A stretch of 64,000 nucleotides of DNA from positions 248,001-312,000 of the forward strand of contig NZ_QVQT02000001.1 in NCBI RefSeq assembly GCF_003428625.2, read 5' to 3'. Made by a program: the position numbers and the translations under genes. Positions 26,523 through 35,029 of this stretch are shown here, in pieces. This DNA comes from Paracidobacterium acidisoli (GTDB lineage Bacteria; Acidobacteriota; Terriglobia; Terriglobales; Acidobacteriaceae). Under the pieces are notes generated by a model. That model was not told where the DNA came from. It saw nothing but the letters and a program-made list of their open reading frames with translations, and did no database searches. How positions within the stretch are numbered: the first letter of the stretch is position 1; each line of letters opens with the position of its first letter.

Positions 26523-27709
26523 AGCCATGGATCGCGCAGGTAGCCCAGCACGCGGAGATCGCGCCCGAAGGCATCCACGGTGATCCGGTCCGGATGAATC
26601 TGCGGTGCATCGACTGCGCCCAGCAGCGGGACCGCGACCGAGCCCAGAAAGACCGGTGCATAAAAGAGCGCCAGCCGGTCCACATGCTCCTCGGTCAGCG
26701 CCGAGCTGTTCAGCTGCGATCCGGCCTCCAGCAGCACCGAAGTCATCTGCATCTCGCCCAGCCGCTCCAGCACGCGGCGCAGCGAAACCCGCGATCCCTC
26801 AGGCGATGATTCGACCCGCTCCACCCGCACGCCCATTGCCTCCAGCGCCCGCTGCCGGTCGGTCACGGGAATCGTGCAGAAGATCAGCACATCGTCCTTC
26901 GCCGTGCGCACCAGCTGCGAATCCAGCGGCAGACGCAGCGCCGAATCGAGGACCACCCGCAGCAGCGGACGCCGCCGCGCCAGCCCCGACCGGTCGGTCA
27001 GCAGAGGATCGTCATTCAGAATCGTATGGATGCCGGTCATGATCGCGTCGGCCGCGTGGCGCATCCGCTGCACCTCGGCGCGCGACTCTTCTCCGGTAAT
27101 GAAGGTGGTTCTGCCGATCGGCGCCGTTCCCGGCGGCGGCGCAATGCGCCCATCGAAAGAGACGCCCGCCTTCAGCGTCACAAAGGGCATGCCCGTGCGA
27201 ATGTAGCGCGCAAAGGCATCGTTCTGCTCCTGCGCCTCGCGCCGCAGCACGCCTTCTTCCGCTGTAATGCCCGCATCGCGCAGCCGCGCAAGCCCCTTGC
27301 CGCTGACCTGCGGATTCGGATCGCCCGTCGCCGCCACCACGCGGGCCACGCCCGCCTGGATCAGTGCTTCGGTGCAGGGTCCGGTGCGTCCCGTGTGACA
27401 GCACGGTTCCAGCGTCACGTAGGCCGTCGCGCCGCGGGCCTTCTCTCCCGCCTGGCGCAGCGCCACCACCTCCGCGTGATCGAGCCTGTCGTATGCGTGG
27501 AAGCCTTCGCCCACTACCGTGCCGTCTTTAACCAGCACGCACCCTACTGCGGGATTCGGCGAGGCCAGGCCTACCGAGGAGAGAGCCAGCTGCAGAGCGC
27601 GCACCATCCAGCGCTCATCTTCCTGAAGAGAAGTTCGTGACTGTGGCGACGGGTGCTGATCGGCCTGCACCCTGTCCGGCTGCTGCGCTGAAGTCATTTC
27701 GTTCGGCAC
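26519..27709 (-). CDS. ribD: Bifunctional pyrimidine deaminase/reductase of riboflavin synthesis, 396 aa
   Basis: RibD deaminates and then reduces the pyrimidine intermediate made by GTP cyclohydrolase II. The deaminase domain (about 30-150) has zinc ligands H78 with E80 (HAEVV) and C103/C112 in [11 protein letters not shown]. The reductase domain (about 170-396) contains [14 protein letters not shown], the [23 protein letters not shown] region and [15 protein letters not shown]. The GTG at 27709 is preferred over the ATG 12 bases later because GAGAGGAA sits 5 bases upstream of it. ribE follows after 232 bases. Confidence 0.95.
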   Translation of the reverse strand: MPNEMTSAQQPDRVQADQHPSPQSRTSLQEDERWMVRALQLALSSVGLASPNPAVGCVLVKDGTVVGEGFHAYDRLDHAEVVALRQAGEKARGATAYVTLEPCCHTGRTGPCTEALIQAGVARVVAATGDPNPQVSGKGLARLRDAGITAEEGVLRREAQEQNDAFARYIRTGMPFVTLKAGVSFDGRIAPPPGTAPIGRTTFITGEESRAEVQRMRHAADAIMTGIHTILNDDPLLTDRSGLARRRPLLRVVLDSALRLPLDSQLVRTAKDDVLIFCTIPVTDRQRALEAMGVRVERVESSPEGSRVSLRRVLERLGEMQMTSVLLEAGSQLNSSALTEEHVDRLALFYAPVFLGSVAVPLLGAVDAPQIHPDRITVDAFGRDLRVLGYLRDPWL

Positions 27710-27746
27710 AACTTCCTCTCACTGCCTGCGTTCGACGGCTTCCCGG

Positions 27747-28712
27747 TCAGTTCCCCAGCAGCGAATCGACAAACGCTCCGCTGTCGAACGGCAGAATATC
27801 TTCGATCTTCTCTCCCACACCGACAAAACGCACAGGCAGCTTCAGCTCACGCGCAATGGCGATCGCAATGCCGCCCTTGGCCGTTCCGTCCAGCTTGGTG
27901 AGCACAATGCCGGTCACCCCGGCAGATTCGGTAAACAGACGCGCCTGCTGCAGCCCGTTCTGTCCCGTCGTCGCATCCATCACCAGCAGCACTTCATGAG
28001 GAGCATCGGGAATAATGCGCTGCGTCGTGCGGCGCATCTTGTCCAGCTCCGCCATCAGGCTGTTCTTGGTGTGCAGCCGTCCCGCCGTATCGACGATCAG
28101 CACGTCGTTGTGGCGAGACTTCGCCGCCTGCAGCGCATCAAAGAGCACCGCCGAAGGATCGCCGCCCTGCTTCGTCCGGACAATCTCCACCCCGCTCCGC
28201 TCGCCCCAGACCTCGAGCTGCTCGATGGCCGCGGCGCGAAAGGTATCGGCGGCGCACATCAGCACCGTCTTCGCCTGCGCGCGGTACCACGCCGCCAGCT
28301 TGCCGCTGGTCGTCGTCTTACCCGTGCCGTTCACGCCGACCATCATAATTACTTCAGGAGGCGCGGCCACCTTCGCCACCGGCCGCTGCTGCTCGTCCAG
28401 AATCTGCTTCAGATGCTCGCGCAGCAGATCCTTGAGCTCCGCTCCGTTGCGAATGCCCTGGCGCTTGCCGCGATCGCGCAGCCGTTCGATAATCTCCGCC
28501 GCCGTCGTCACGCCGATATCGGAGGCGATCAGGCTCATCTCCAGATCTTCCAGCGCGGCTTCGTCCACCTCGCGGGTCAGCGCGATGACGCCCTCGATCC
28601 GCTCGCCCAGGCTCTCGCGCGTGCGCGAGACCGCCTGCTTCATGCGGTCGAAGAAGCCTTTCTTCTGTGGCTCCTGAGCTTCGTTCAGGCTGCCGAACAA
28701 CGTTTGAATCAT
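27747..28712 (-). CDS. ftsY: Signal recognition particle receptor FtsY, 321 aa
   Basis: FtsY docks SRP-ribosome complexes at the membrane. The N helical domain (residues about 15-110) leads to the GTPase domain with P-loop [10 protein letters not shown] (126-135), the insertion-box region [20 protein letters not shown] and [10 protein letters not shown]. The acidic N-terminal A domain of E. coli FtsY is almost absent; only about 20 residues precede the N domain, as in many non-enterobacterial FtsY proteins. Its RNA partner ffs is at 37309-37405 in this window. Confidence 0.96.
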   Translation of the reverse strand: MIQTLFGSLNEAQEPQKKGFFDRMKQAVSRTRESLGERIEGVIALTREVDEAALEDLEMSLIASDIGVTTAAEIIERLRDRGKRQGIRNGAELKDLLREHLKQILDEQQRPVAKVAAPPEVIMMVGVNGTGKTTTSGKLAAWYRAQAKTVLMCAADTFRAAAIEQLEVWGERSGVEIVRTKQGGDPSAVLFDALQAAKSRHNDVLIVDTAGRLHTKNSLMAELDKMRRTTQRIIPDAPHEVLLVMDATTGQNGLQQARLFTESAGVTGIVLTKLDGTAKGGIAIAIARELKLPVRFVGVGEKIEDILPFDSGAFVDSLLGN

Positions 28713-28784
28713 GCGCGCCGGGACCTCACTCTGTCGTAAATCGAGTGTAACAAGCCCTCGTGTTCCCCGCCTCGGCCTGGCGGC

Positions 28785-29801
28785 TCAGACCACGCGCTCT
28801 TCGTCGCCCGCGGGCCGGCGCAGCCGGAACGACACCGGCGGGCGCGAATTCTTCACTTCAATCTCTCCCCGCCGGAACAGCGCCGTCAGCGCCGCAACCA
28901 CCGCCGGGTCATACCGCTTCTCCGCCAGCCGCGTCAGCACTTCCACAACGTAAGCCGGGTTCATCGCCTGCTGCCAGGGACGGCTGCTGGTCATGGCATC
29001 GAAGCTGTCCGCCACCGCGATAATCCGCGGCATCAGCGGAATCTCCTCGCCGCGCAGCCCATAAGGATACCCAAGCCCGTCCAGCGATTCGTGATGCAGC
29101 TCGATTCCCGGAATCAGATCTTCCAGCGCCTCAATCGGCCGCAGAATCGACGCGCCCTTCACCGTGTGGGCTTTGACAATGTCAAACTCCTCCGGAGAAA
29201 GCGGCGTTTCCTTCATCACAATGTAATTTTCAATCCCGATCGTGCCGATATCGTGCAGCAGCGCCGCCAGACGAATGCGCTCCGTCTGCTCCGCGTCGAG
29301 GCCCATCTCGCGCGCGATCATCTCCGACCACACCGCCACGCGGTCCGAATGCCCGCGCAGATAGCTCACGCGCTCATCCACTGCGCGCGCCGTCATCTGC
29401 ATCAGCTCGGTAAGCGCCTGATAGTTGCGCCGCGCCGCCGCATGCCGCTCCGACCACGCATTGCGGAAGTTGTACGCCGCCGTCTCCCACGCCTGCGCAA
29501 TGCCGGAGAAGAGCGACTGCTCCCACTCCCGCTCTTCCGGAACGCTTCTCTGCTGCTGAAAACTGGCTTCAATCTGGCGAACAAGCTGCTGATTCTGCCG
29601 CGCCAGCCTGCGGCTCCACCACCACGATGCGGCCGCGCTCGCCAGCACACCGGCCAGAATCCCCGCCGTGACCGCAGCCCACACGGGCGCGCCGGCTTCC
29701 AGCACAACAAAAATCATCAACCCGGCGAAACACACGAGGCTTCCCTGCACTGCCAGAAACCGCCGAAAGATTCGCCACCGAAATGCGGACAAACAGATCA
29801 C
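28785..29801 (-). CDS. Membrane-anchored HD-GYP domain protein, 338 aa
   Basis: Two membrane helices (about 14-34 and 40-60) precede a Gln-rich coiled linker and an HD-GYP domain (about 125-320). Metal ligands of the family are visible: H151 (GHSDR), H183-D184 (LLHDIG), H212, H236-H237 and D265 (VADSFDAM). The GYP triplet is at 244-246 in DGLGYPYGL. HD-GYP enzymes usually break down cyclic di-GMP, so this is a probable membrane-bound phosphodiesterase; activity is inferred. A small winged C-terminal tail follows. The GTG start has a GAGAGG-type site upstream. It sits between ftsY and gpsA on the same strand. Confidence 0.87.
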   Translation of the reverse strand: MICLSAFRWRIFRRFLAVQGSLVCFAGLMIFVVLEAGAPVWAAVTAGILAGVLASAAASWWWSRRLARQNQQLVRQIEASFQQQRSVPEEREWEQSLFSGIAQAWETAAYNFRNAWSERHAAARRNYQALTELMQMTARAVDERVSYLRGHSDRVAVWSEMIAREMGLDAEQTERIRLAALLHDIGTIGIENYIVMKETPLSPEEFDIVKAHTVKGASILRPIEALEDLIPGIELHHESLDGLGYPYGLRGEEIPLMPRIIAVADSFDAMTSSRPWQQAMNPAYVVEVLTRLAEKRYDPAVVAALTALFRRGEIEVKNSRPPVSFRLRRPAGDEERVV

Positions 29802-29940
29802 CCTTCGCCTCTCTCCTCAGCAGGGGAGAGGCTGCATTCAGTGTAAGTTTGCAAACGTGACCACGGTTCACCCGAAAGTGTTACCTGGGCAGGACGAAGG
29901 GGGACGTTACTTCTGCGCTGCCGCGCCCGGATCGCTCCCG

Positions 29941-30948
29941 TTACTCATCTCTTCCCGGCCGCTGCATGAGCTGCCGAATCGCCTCCACCGGCGACTTGCC
30001 CTGGTGCAGAATCGCGGCCATCTGCTCGGCGATGGGCATCTCCACGCCGTGCCGCCGCGCCAGCCCCAGCGCCGCCGGCGTCGTCCGCACGCCCTCGGCG
30101 ACTTTGCCGTGCAGTCCTTCCAGAATCTCCGGCAGCCGCCGTCCGCGGCCCAGCTCGATGCCGACCGTGCGGTTGCGCGAGAGCGATCCCGTGCAGGTCA
30201 GCACCAGATCGCCCAGGCCGGAAAGACCGGCCAGCGTCTCGCGCCGTCCGCCGCAGGCCACGGCCAGACGCGTGATCTCGGCAACGCCCCGCGTAATCAG
30301 CGCCGCCATGCTGTTGTGCCCCAGCTCCAGTCCGGTGACCACCCCGGCTGCAATCGCGATGACGTTCTTGAGCGCTCCGCCCAGCTCCACGCCGATCACA
30401 TCTTCGTTGGTGTAAAGCCTCAGCGTCCCGCTTGAAAACTCCCGCTGCAGCCGCACCGCCAGCGGCATATCCGGAGTCGCCACCGTGATCGCCGTCGGCG
30501 AGCCCGCCGCAACCTCCTGCGCAAACGACGGACCTCCCAGCGCCGCCACCGGCAGATGCAAACCGCGCGCGCGCAGCACTGAGGCGATCACCTCCGTCAT
30601 GCGCAGACCGGTCTCGTCTTCGATGCCCTTGCTCGCGCTCACCAGCACCTGGTCCTCGTGCAGGTACGGAGCAAACCTCTCGAAGCTGTGGCGCACATAC
30701 TGCGAGGGCATCACCCCGACGACGATCTCCGCCCCCTCCAGCGCCTCCGCGGCATCTGCCGTAACGCGAATCTCCTTCGGCAGCGGAAACCCCGGCAGAA
30801 AGACCGCGTTCTCGCCACGCTCCCGCAGCACCGCAGCCGACGCCTCCGAATGCGCCTGCAGCGCAATGCGATGGCCGCCGCGCTGCGCCAGGCTCAGAGC
30901 AATCGCGGTGCCCCATGCCCCGCTGCCCATCACGGCAATGTGGCTCAT
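29941..30948 (-). CDS. gpsA: Glycerol-3-phosphate dehydrogenase [NAD(P)+], 335 aa
   Basis: GpsA reduces dihydroxyacetone phosphate to sn-glycerol-3-phosphate, the backbone for phospholipids. The nucleotide-binding motif is GSGAWGTA (8-15), SKGIE and GGPSFAQEV follow, and the catalytic lysine is in the C-terminal helical domain (LGGALKNVIAIAAG). The NRTVG signature near the C-terminus is also present. The start overlaps the plsY stop by 4 bases (ATGA). The two enzymes act in sequence: GpsA makes the acceptor that PlsY acylates. Confidence 0.96.
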   Translation of the reverse strand: MSHIAVMGSGAWGTAIALSLAQRGGHRIALQAHSEASAAVLRERGENAVFLPGFPLPKEIRVTADAAEALEGAEIVVGVMPSQYVRHSFERFAPYLHEDQVLVSASKGIEDETGLRMTEVIASVLRARGLHLPVAALGGPSFAQEVAAGSPTAITVATPDMPLAVRLQREFSSGTLRLYTNEDVIGVELGGALKNVIAIAAGVVTGLELGHNSMAALITRGVAEITRLAVACGGRRETLAGLSGLGDLVLTCTGSLSRNRTVGIELGRGRRLPEILEGLHGKVAEGVRTTPAALGLARRHGVEMPIAEQMAAILHQGKSPVEAIRQLMQRPGRDE

Positions 30949-31601
30949 GCCGCCGCCGTTCCCGAAGTCTTATCTGATTTGCCGAAACGGTACTCCCTGC
31001 CCTGCAGCAGCCGCCCGATATTCTGATGGTGCTTCGCAATCACGATCAGCGGCGCAATCACCATCACCGCGCTCAGCCAGGGATCGCGTGGCGCATGCGG
31101 CAGCAGAAATGCGAAGACCGGAAACGCAATCGCGGCCAGAATCGATCCCAGCGAGACATAGCGCGACAGAGCAAACACGATAATAAAGATGCCCATCGCA
31201 GCCAGCGCCGGCCACAGCGCCAGCGCCAGAAAGACTCCCAGAGCCGTCGCCACGCCTTTGCCGCCTTTGAATCCCAGCCAGACCGTGTAGATATGTCCCA
31301 GAATGACGCAGAGCGCAGCCAGCGCCTCGGCCTTGCCCGCCGGAATCGCGGTCAGCGAGGAAATGGCCGCCAGGTGCCCGCACAGAAACACGGCCAAGTA
31401 TCCCTTGCAAACATCGAGAAGAAAGGTCAGCGCACCCAGTCCCTTTGCGCCCGAGCGCACCACATTGGTCGCGCCGATATTGCCGCTTCCCTTTGCGCGA
31501 ATATCCTCATTGCGAAAGAGACGAACCAGAATGTAGCCGAAGGGAATCGAGCCCAGAAGATACGCAACAGCAGCAACGATGAGATAAGTCACAACGGGCA
31601 T
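30945..31601 (-). CDS. plsY: Acyl-phosphate:glycerol-3-phosphate acyltransferase, 218 aa
   Basis: PlsY is an integral membrane enzyme that puts the first acyl chain on glycerol-3-phosphate, using acyl-phosphate. The three conserved motifs are present: GSIPFGYIL and the SGNIGATNVVR region near the N-terminus, the glycine-rich GFKGGKGVATALG in the middle, and the HHQNIGRLLQGRE motif near the C-terminus. Five or more membrane helices fit the family. It is immediately upstream of gpsA with a 4-base overlap, a common phospholipid gene pair. Confidence 0.95.
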   Translation of the reverse strand: MPVVTYLIVAAVAYLLGSIPFGYILVRLFRNEDIRAKGSGNIGATNVVRSGAKGLGALTFLLDVCKGYLAVFLCGHLAAISSLTAIPAGKAEALAALCVILGHIYTVWLGFKGGKGVATALGVFLALALWPALAAMGIFIIVFALSRYVSLGSILAAIAFPVFAFLLPHAPRDPWLSAVMVIAPLIVIAKHHQNIGRLLQGREYRFGKSDKTSGTAAA

Positions 31602-31627
31602 TGCGATTACGAGTGTAAATCAGAGGC

Positions 31628-31676
31628 AGGGATCAGCGACGAGGGATGAGGGATTAGGGATTAGCCGTCAGGAACA
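31628..31676. repeat. Heptad-phased repeat, left part, upstream of plsY
   Basis: Seven consecutive 7-base units start AG (mostly AGGGATT/C) from 31628 to 31676. Complementary CTAATCC-type units occur at 31791-31804. The region between (31677-31790) holds a degenerate CCGGATTTTCGG hairpin (about 31711-31733) and no gene. Confidence 0.8.
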
Positions 31677-31790
31677 GCCCTTCGCCATTGGCGTCAAAAC
31701 ATGGGGAGCCTCATCTCCGGATTTTCGGACATAGCTTGCGCATCTTTCAGAGAAGAAGGCCGGCCATCAGGAAATTCTGTACATCCATCC

Positions 31791-31846
31791 CTAATCCCTA
31801 ATGGCTGTTTCTACGCCCTGCGCCCTGTTTTCTGCGCCCTGTGCTC
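31791..31846. repeat. Heptad-phased repeat, right part, at the cinA 3' end
   Basis: Eight successive 7-base units run in one phase. The first ones are CTAATCC-like (inverted partner of 31628-31676), then they change to TGCGCCC-like units up to the cinA stop codon. The change of unit sequence without a change of phase shows that the 7-base spacing is kept while the bases drift. Confidence 0.8.
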
Positions 31847-33089
31847 ACATCAGTCTCCGCCGCACCAGGTCCAGCGCCTGGTGGCTGGCGAAAAAGCGGA
31901 TGCGCTCGCGGTCGCCCGAGAAGCGCTTCTCCACCGTCTCCGTGTACTCGCCATCGCTCACCGAGATGTAGACGAGACCGACCGGCTTCTCTTCCGTTCC
32001 GCCACCGGGACCGGCAATCCCCGTGATGCCCACGCCGAAGGTCGTCTCGCAGCGCAGGCGAATGCCTTCGGCCAGCGCCGTCGCCACTTCGCGGCTCACC
32101 GCGCCGTGCCTCTCGATCAGGGCCGGGCTCACGCCCGCAAACTCCGTCTTCAGCTGATCGCTGTACACCACTGCGCCGCCCATAAACGACCGCGAACTGC
32201 CGCTGATGCTCGTCAGCCTCTCGGCGACCAGCCCGCCCGTGCAGCTTTCCGCTACCGAGATCGTCGCGCCTCGCATCCCCAGGTAGTAGAGAACGATCTG
32301 TTCCAGCGACTCTCCCTGCGAGGAATAGAGCACGTCATCCAGTTCCTCTTCCAGCCGCTCCGCCAGCTCATCCACCCGCGTCTGCGCCAGTGAGGCGAAG
32401 GGCTTCGCGCAGAAAAGATCGATCTGGATATCGCACATGTGCGCCAGGATCGTCGTCTCCACATCCTGGTACTGCGTATAAATCGGAGCGATCCGCGCAT
32501 CCGCCGCCGACTCGCCGATCATCGCCGCCTTCAGCGTGCGCCGTGCAAAGGCCCGCTTCGGCAAAATCCCTTCGAGACGCGGCCGGCACTGCTCGTCGAA
32601 GAGCGGCTTCATCTCTCCCGGAGGCCCCGGCAGCAGCATGATCAGCTTGCGATGATCCCCGTAGACCGTATCCAGCCACTGCCCCGGAGCGCTTCCGCGC
32701 GGATTCGCCAGGATCGTCGCGCCGTCCAGCACATCCGCCTGCTTCTCGTTGTTGCGCGTCATCGTCATGCGCCGTGCCGCCGCGCGCGCATACAGGTGGG
32801 CAATGATGTCGGGATCGCGTTTGATGCCGATGTTCAGCGCCTCGGCCACCGCCTCGCGCGTCAGATCGTCTTCGGTCGGACCCAGCCCGCCGGTAATCAC
32901 CACAATGTCCACGCGCTGCAGCGCCGTGCGCACCGCGCTCACCAGATGCTTCCGGCGGTCGCCCGCAATCGTCTTGAACGCGACAGAGACGCCCAGCTCC
33001 GTGAGCTTTTCCGTGATGTAGAGGGAGTTGGTGTCCTGGCGCCACGGAGTCAGCAGCTCCGAACCAATTGCGATGATCTCCGAGTTCAT
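31845..33089 (-). CDS. cinA: CinA, competence/damage-inducible NMN amidase-type protein, 414 aa
   Basis: The N-terminal half is the MoCF-like (COG1058) domain: AIGSELLTPWRQDTNS, GGLGPTEDDLTREAVAEA, LPGPPGEMKPLF. The C-terminal half (about 255-414) is the CinA amidohydrolase domain: SVAESCTGGLVAERLTSISGSS, and GVGITGIAGPGGGTEEKPVG. Two-domain CinA proteins of this length cleave pyrophosphate-linked nucleotides and deamidate NMN in pyridine nucleotide recycling; in some bacteria the gene is induced with competence. dprA elsewhere in the window is the other competence-linked gene. Confidence 0.93.
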   Translation of the reverse strand: MNSEIIAIGSELLTPWRQDTNSLYITEKLTELGVSVAFKTIAGDRRKHLVSAVRTALQRVDIVVITGGLGPTEDDLTREAVAEALNIGIKRDPDIIAHLYARAAARRMTMTRNNEKQADVLDGATILANPRGSAPGQWLDTVYGDHRKLIMLLPGPPGEMKPLFDEQCRPRLEGILPKRAFARRTLKAAMIGESAADARIAPIYTQYQDVETTILAHMCDIQIDLFCAKPFASLAQTRVDELAERLEEELDDVLYSSQGESLEQIVLYYLGMRGATISVAESCTGGLVAERLTSISGSSRSFMGGAVVYSDQLKTEFAGVSPALIERHGAVSREVATALAEGIRLRCETTFGVGITGIAGPGGGTEEKPVGLVYISVSDGEYTETVEKRFSGDRERIRFFASHQALDLVRRRLM

Positions 33090-33146
33090 TCCGACCTGTT
33101 TACCGTACGTGGGGTGCGGGGGAGAGCCGCGGGCAAACGAATGTCG

Positions 33147-34190
33147 TCAGAACAGCCGCCAGCCCTCGATACCCAAAGCTACATGATAAACGGCGCTCGC
33201 GGTAGCCAGCAGCGCTCCCCCGCCCGGAACGAAACAGAAACCCACAATGCCTGAGCCCGAGACCGCCAGCGACGCCTCTCCGTCCTGCGTGATCCGCACA
33301 ATGCCGCGGTGTCCGTGCAGCGAAGCGGCCACATACAGGCTCCCGGCAATGTCCACCGCCATTCCCTGCGGCCGGCCCAGGCCGCGGTAAAACACCCGCG
33401 TATTCCCGTCGCGGTCAATGGCATACACGGCGTCGTGGCTCGAAGCCGTCGGCCCGGCGACATAAAGCGTGCCCTCCTGCCCGAAGGCCAGGTGGTACGC
33501 GGCCACGCTCGGCTCCAGCGTGGCAAAGACGAAGATCTGGCGATCCGGCGCAATCTTGAAGATCGTTCCGCTGCGGTCGCCGACGTACAGATTGCCCTCG
33601 CCATCGAAGGCCAGGCCCGTCGCCACGCCCATGCCCTCCGCATACACTGAGGCCACTCCGGTGCGCGAAGCGCTGTAAACCGTGCCCTCCTGGCGCGAGG
33701 AGATATAAAGCAGGCCATCCTGGTCCACCGCCAGGCCCGTCGCATTCATTACCCCGGTCACGAATGGGCGCAGCTCGTTGTCGCGCCCGATCCGGAAGAC
33801 CGACACCGGCGTCTCCTGCCCGCGCTGCCCGGAAAAGGTGACGTAGATATTCCCTGCCTGATCCACCGCCGGATTCGCAACCGCGTGCACCCCGGTCGCA
33901 ATCGGGGTCGCAATCTGTACCTCCACGCCATTGCTCTGCGCGCCGTTCTGCAGCACACGCAGCCGTCCGCTCTGCGCCTCTTCCGGAACGCGCAGCACCA
34001 TGCGCTGGCTGCGGCTCAGCAGCACCGGAGCCGACAGCTCGCCCAGCATCGCCACCGGACGCCTCCAGGCAACCGGCGCCAGGTTCGCCCCCGACACTTC
34101 CAGCTCGCCGCCAGGCAGCGCCGCGTCCGGAACCACCGCCTCGATACGGGGTGCTCCGCCAGGATCGGATTTGAGAATACGTGGCATCAT
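33147..34190 (-). CDS. IPT/TIG plus NHL-type beta-propeller protein, about 347 aa
   Basis: The first 90 residues resemble an IPT/TIG immunoglobulin-like domain (PRIEAVVPDAALPGGELEVSG). The remainder has six or so repeats of about 40 residues, each with the pattern 'NA/ATGLAVDxDGxLYxxxRxxGTVY' and a trailing hydrophobic strand. These are typical of NHL/SMP-30-like propellers. No signal peptide is seen, so the location is unclear. A TTG eight codons upstream would also open the frame; the tandem ATG codons at 34190 and 34187 are preferred, with GGAA upstream. The binding partner is unknown. It lies upstream of cinA on the same strand. Confidence 0.75.
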   Translation of the reverse strand: MMPRILKSDPGGAPRIEAVVPDAALPGGELEVSGANLAPVAWRRPVAMLGELSAPVLLSRSQRMVLRVPEEAQSGRLRVLQNGAQSNGVEVQIATPIATGVHAVANPAVDQAGNIYVTFSGQRGQETPVSVFRIGRDNELRPFVTGVMNATGLAVDQDGLLYISSRQEGTVYSASRTGVASVYAEGMGVATGLAFDGEGNLYVGDRSGTIFKIAPDRQIFVFATLEPSVAAYHLAFGQEGTLYVAGPTASSHDAVYAIDRDGNTRVFYRGLGRPQGMAVDIAGSLYVAASLHGHRGIVRITQDGEASLAVSGSGIVGFCFVPGGGALLATASAVYHVALGIEGWRLF

Positions 34191-34219
34191 TTCGTTCCGG
34201 TTTTCCGTCTGCAACCCAC

Positions 34220-34329
34220 AGTTTTTAGTCCCCAGTCCTTAGTTCTTAGTTCTCAGCATCCGGTTTCCGGTTGCAGACCACTGACCACTAACAACTGACC
34301 ACCGGGGACTGACCACTGGCAACTGATCT
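34220..34329. repeat. Longest heptad-phased repeat hairpin, between the NHL gene and pgpA
   Basis: Eight uninterrupted 7-base units start AG or GG from 34220 to 34275 (AGTTTTT, AGTCCCC, AGTCCTT and so on). After a 5-base centre come seven units of CTGACCA type from 34281 to 34329. The two arms are inverted versions of the same theme, so the whole element can fold as an imperfect hairpin. It fills the gap up to the pgpA stop codon. Confidence 0.88.
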
Positions 34330-34809
34330 TCATCGCCACCAGTGCCGCACCACCACCATCACGATCAGCGCATACGCACCGGCGGCGATGTCATCCAGCA
34401 TAATCCCGGTACCGCCGTGCAGTCGTTCCAGCTGCCGCGCCGGCCATGGCTTTACGATATCGAATACCCGGAAGAGCAGGAAAGCCAGCGCCATGTGCCG
34501 CGTCTCCACCGGGCACGCCAGCAGCGCCACCCACTGCCCCGCCACTTCGTCGATCACCACATGGCCCGGGTCTTCGCGCCCTGACTCCCGCGCCACGATC
34601 GTTCCCGCCGGAATGCCGATCGCCGCAACCGCCAGCGCCGCAACCGCCGTCCACGCAATCAGTCCTGTCGAAGTAAGATGCAGCGTTGAGGCCGCCCCGA
34701 ACCACAGCAGAGCCGCCGCCAGCGACGCCCACGTTCCAGGCCCCGGCCCCACCAGCCCGATTCCGAAAAAGGTTCCCGCCGTCCACGCCCACAGCGTCTT
34801 ATGTTTCAT
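34330..34809 (-). CDS. pgpA: Phosphatidylglycerophosphatase A, 159 aa
   Basis: PgpA dephosphorylates phosphatidylglycerol phosphate in the inner membrane. Conserved features are FFGIGLVGPGPGTWASL (the GxGxLPxAPGTxGS-like motif) near the N-terminus, the acidic motif HVVIDEVAGQWVALL, FLLFRVFDIVKPWPARQLE, and GTGIMLDDIAAG at the C-terminus. About four hydrophobic helices are present. The ATG at 34809 gives the normal length; the longer open frame runs through yacG and is not used. It overlaps yacG by 11 bases. Confidence 0.93.
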   Translation of the reverse strand: MKHKTLWAWTAGTFFGIGLVGPGPGTWASLAAALLWFGAASTLHLTSTGLIAWTAVAALAVAAIGIPAGTIVARESGREDPGHVVIDEVAGQWVALLACPVETRHMALAFLLFRVFDIVKPWPARQLERLHGGTGIMLDDIAAGAYALIVMVVVRHWWR

Positions 34810-35029
34810 CTTCCTCACGCTGCCGCCGCACGGCATCGGCCGAGGCAGCCTCGGCTCCCTCCAGCACCTCCGGATCGAGCACCGGCGAAGAGATGCGGTA
34901 GACGCCGCTCGCCCATTTGCCCAGATCGACCGCCCGGCAGCGGTCGCTGCAGAAGGGAAAGTTCTCATCCCCCGCCGTTACCAGCGTCCGGCATGTGGGG
35001 CAGCGCAGGACCTGATTCTTCAGAGTCAT
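34799..35029 (-). CDS. yacG: YacG-like zinc-binding protein (DNA gyrase inhibitor family), 76 aa
   Basis: This is a small protein with a four-Cys zinc site: C10-x2-C13 (RCPTC) and C27-x3-C31 (FCSDRC), followed by DLGKWASGVYRISSP. That is the exact layout of the YacG family. E. coli YacG binds gyrase and inhibits it; whether this one does is inferred. The acidic tail (about 20 residues) is longer than in E. coli. It overlaps rimO by 4 bases upstream and pgpA by 11 bases downstream, so the three genes are almost certainly co-translated. Confidence 0.9.
   Translation of the reverse strand: MTLKNQVLRCPTCRTLVTAGDENFPFCSDRCRAVDLGKWASGVYRISSPVLDPEVLEGAEAASADAVRRQREEDET

Noticed and set aside
34220-34329. 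Heptad repeats considered as a CRISPR array
   Set aside because: Units are 7 bases long without unique spacers, and no cas genes exist in the window. The pattern is a short tandem repeat, not repeat-spacer.
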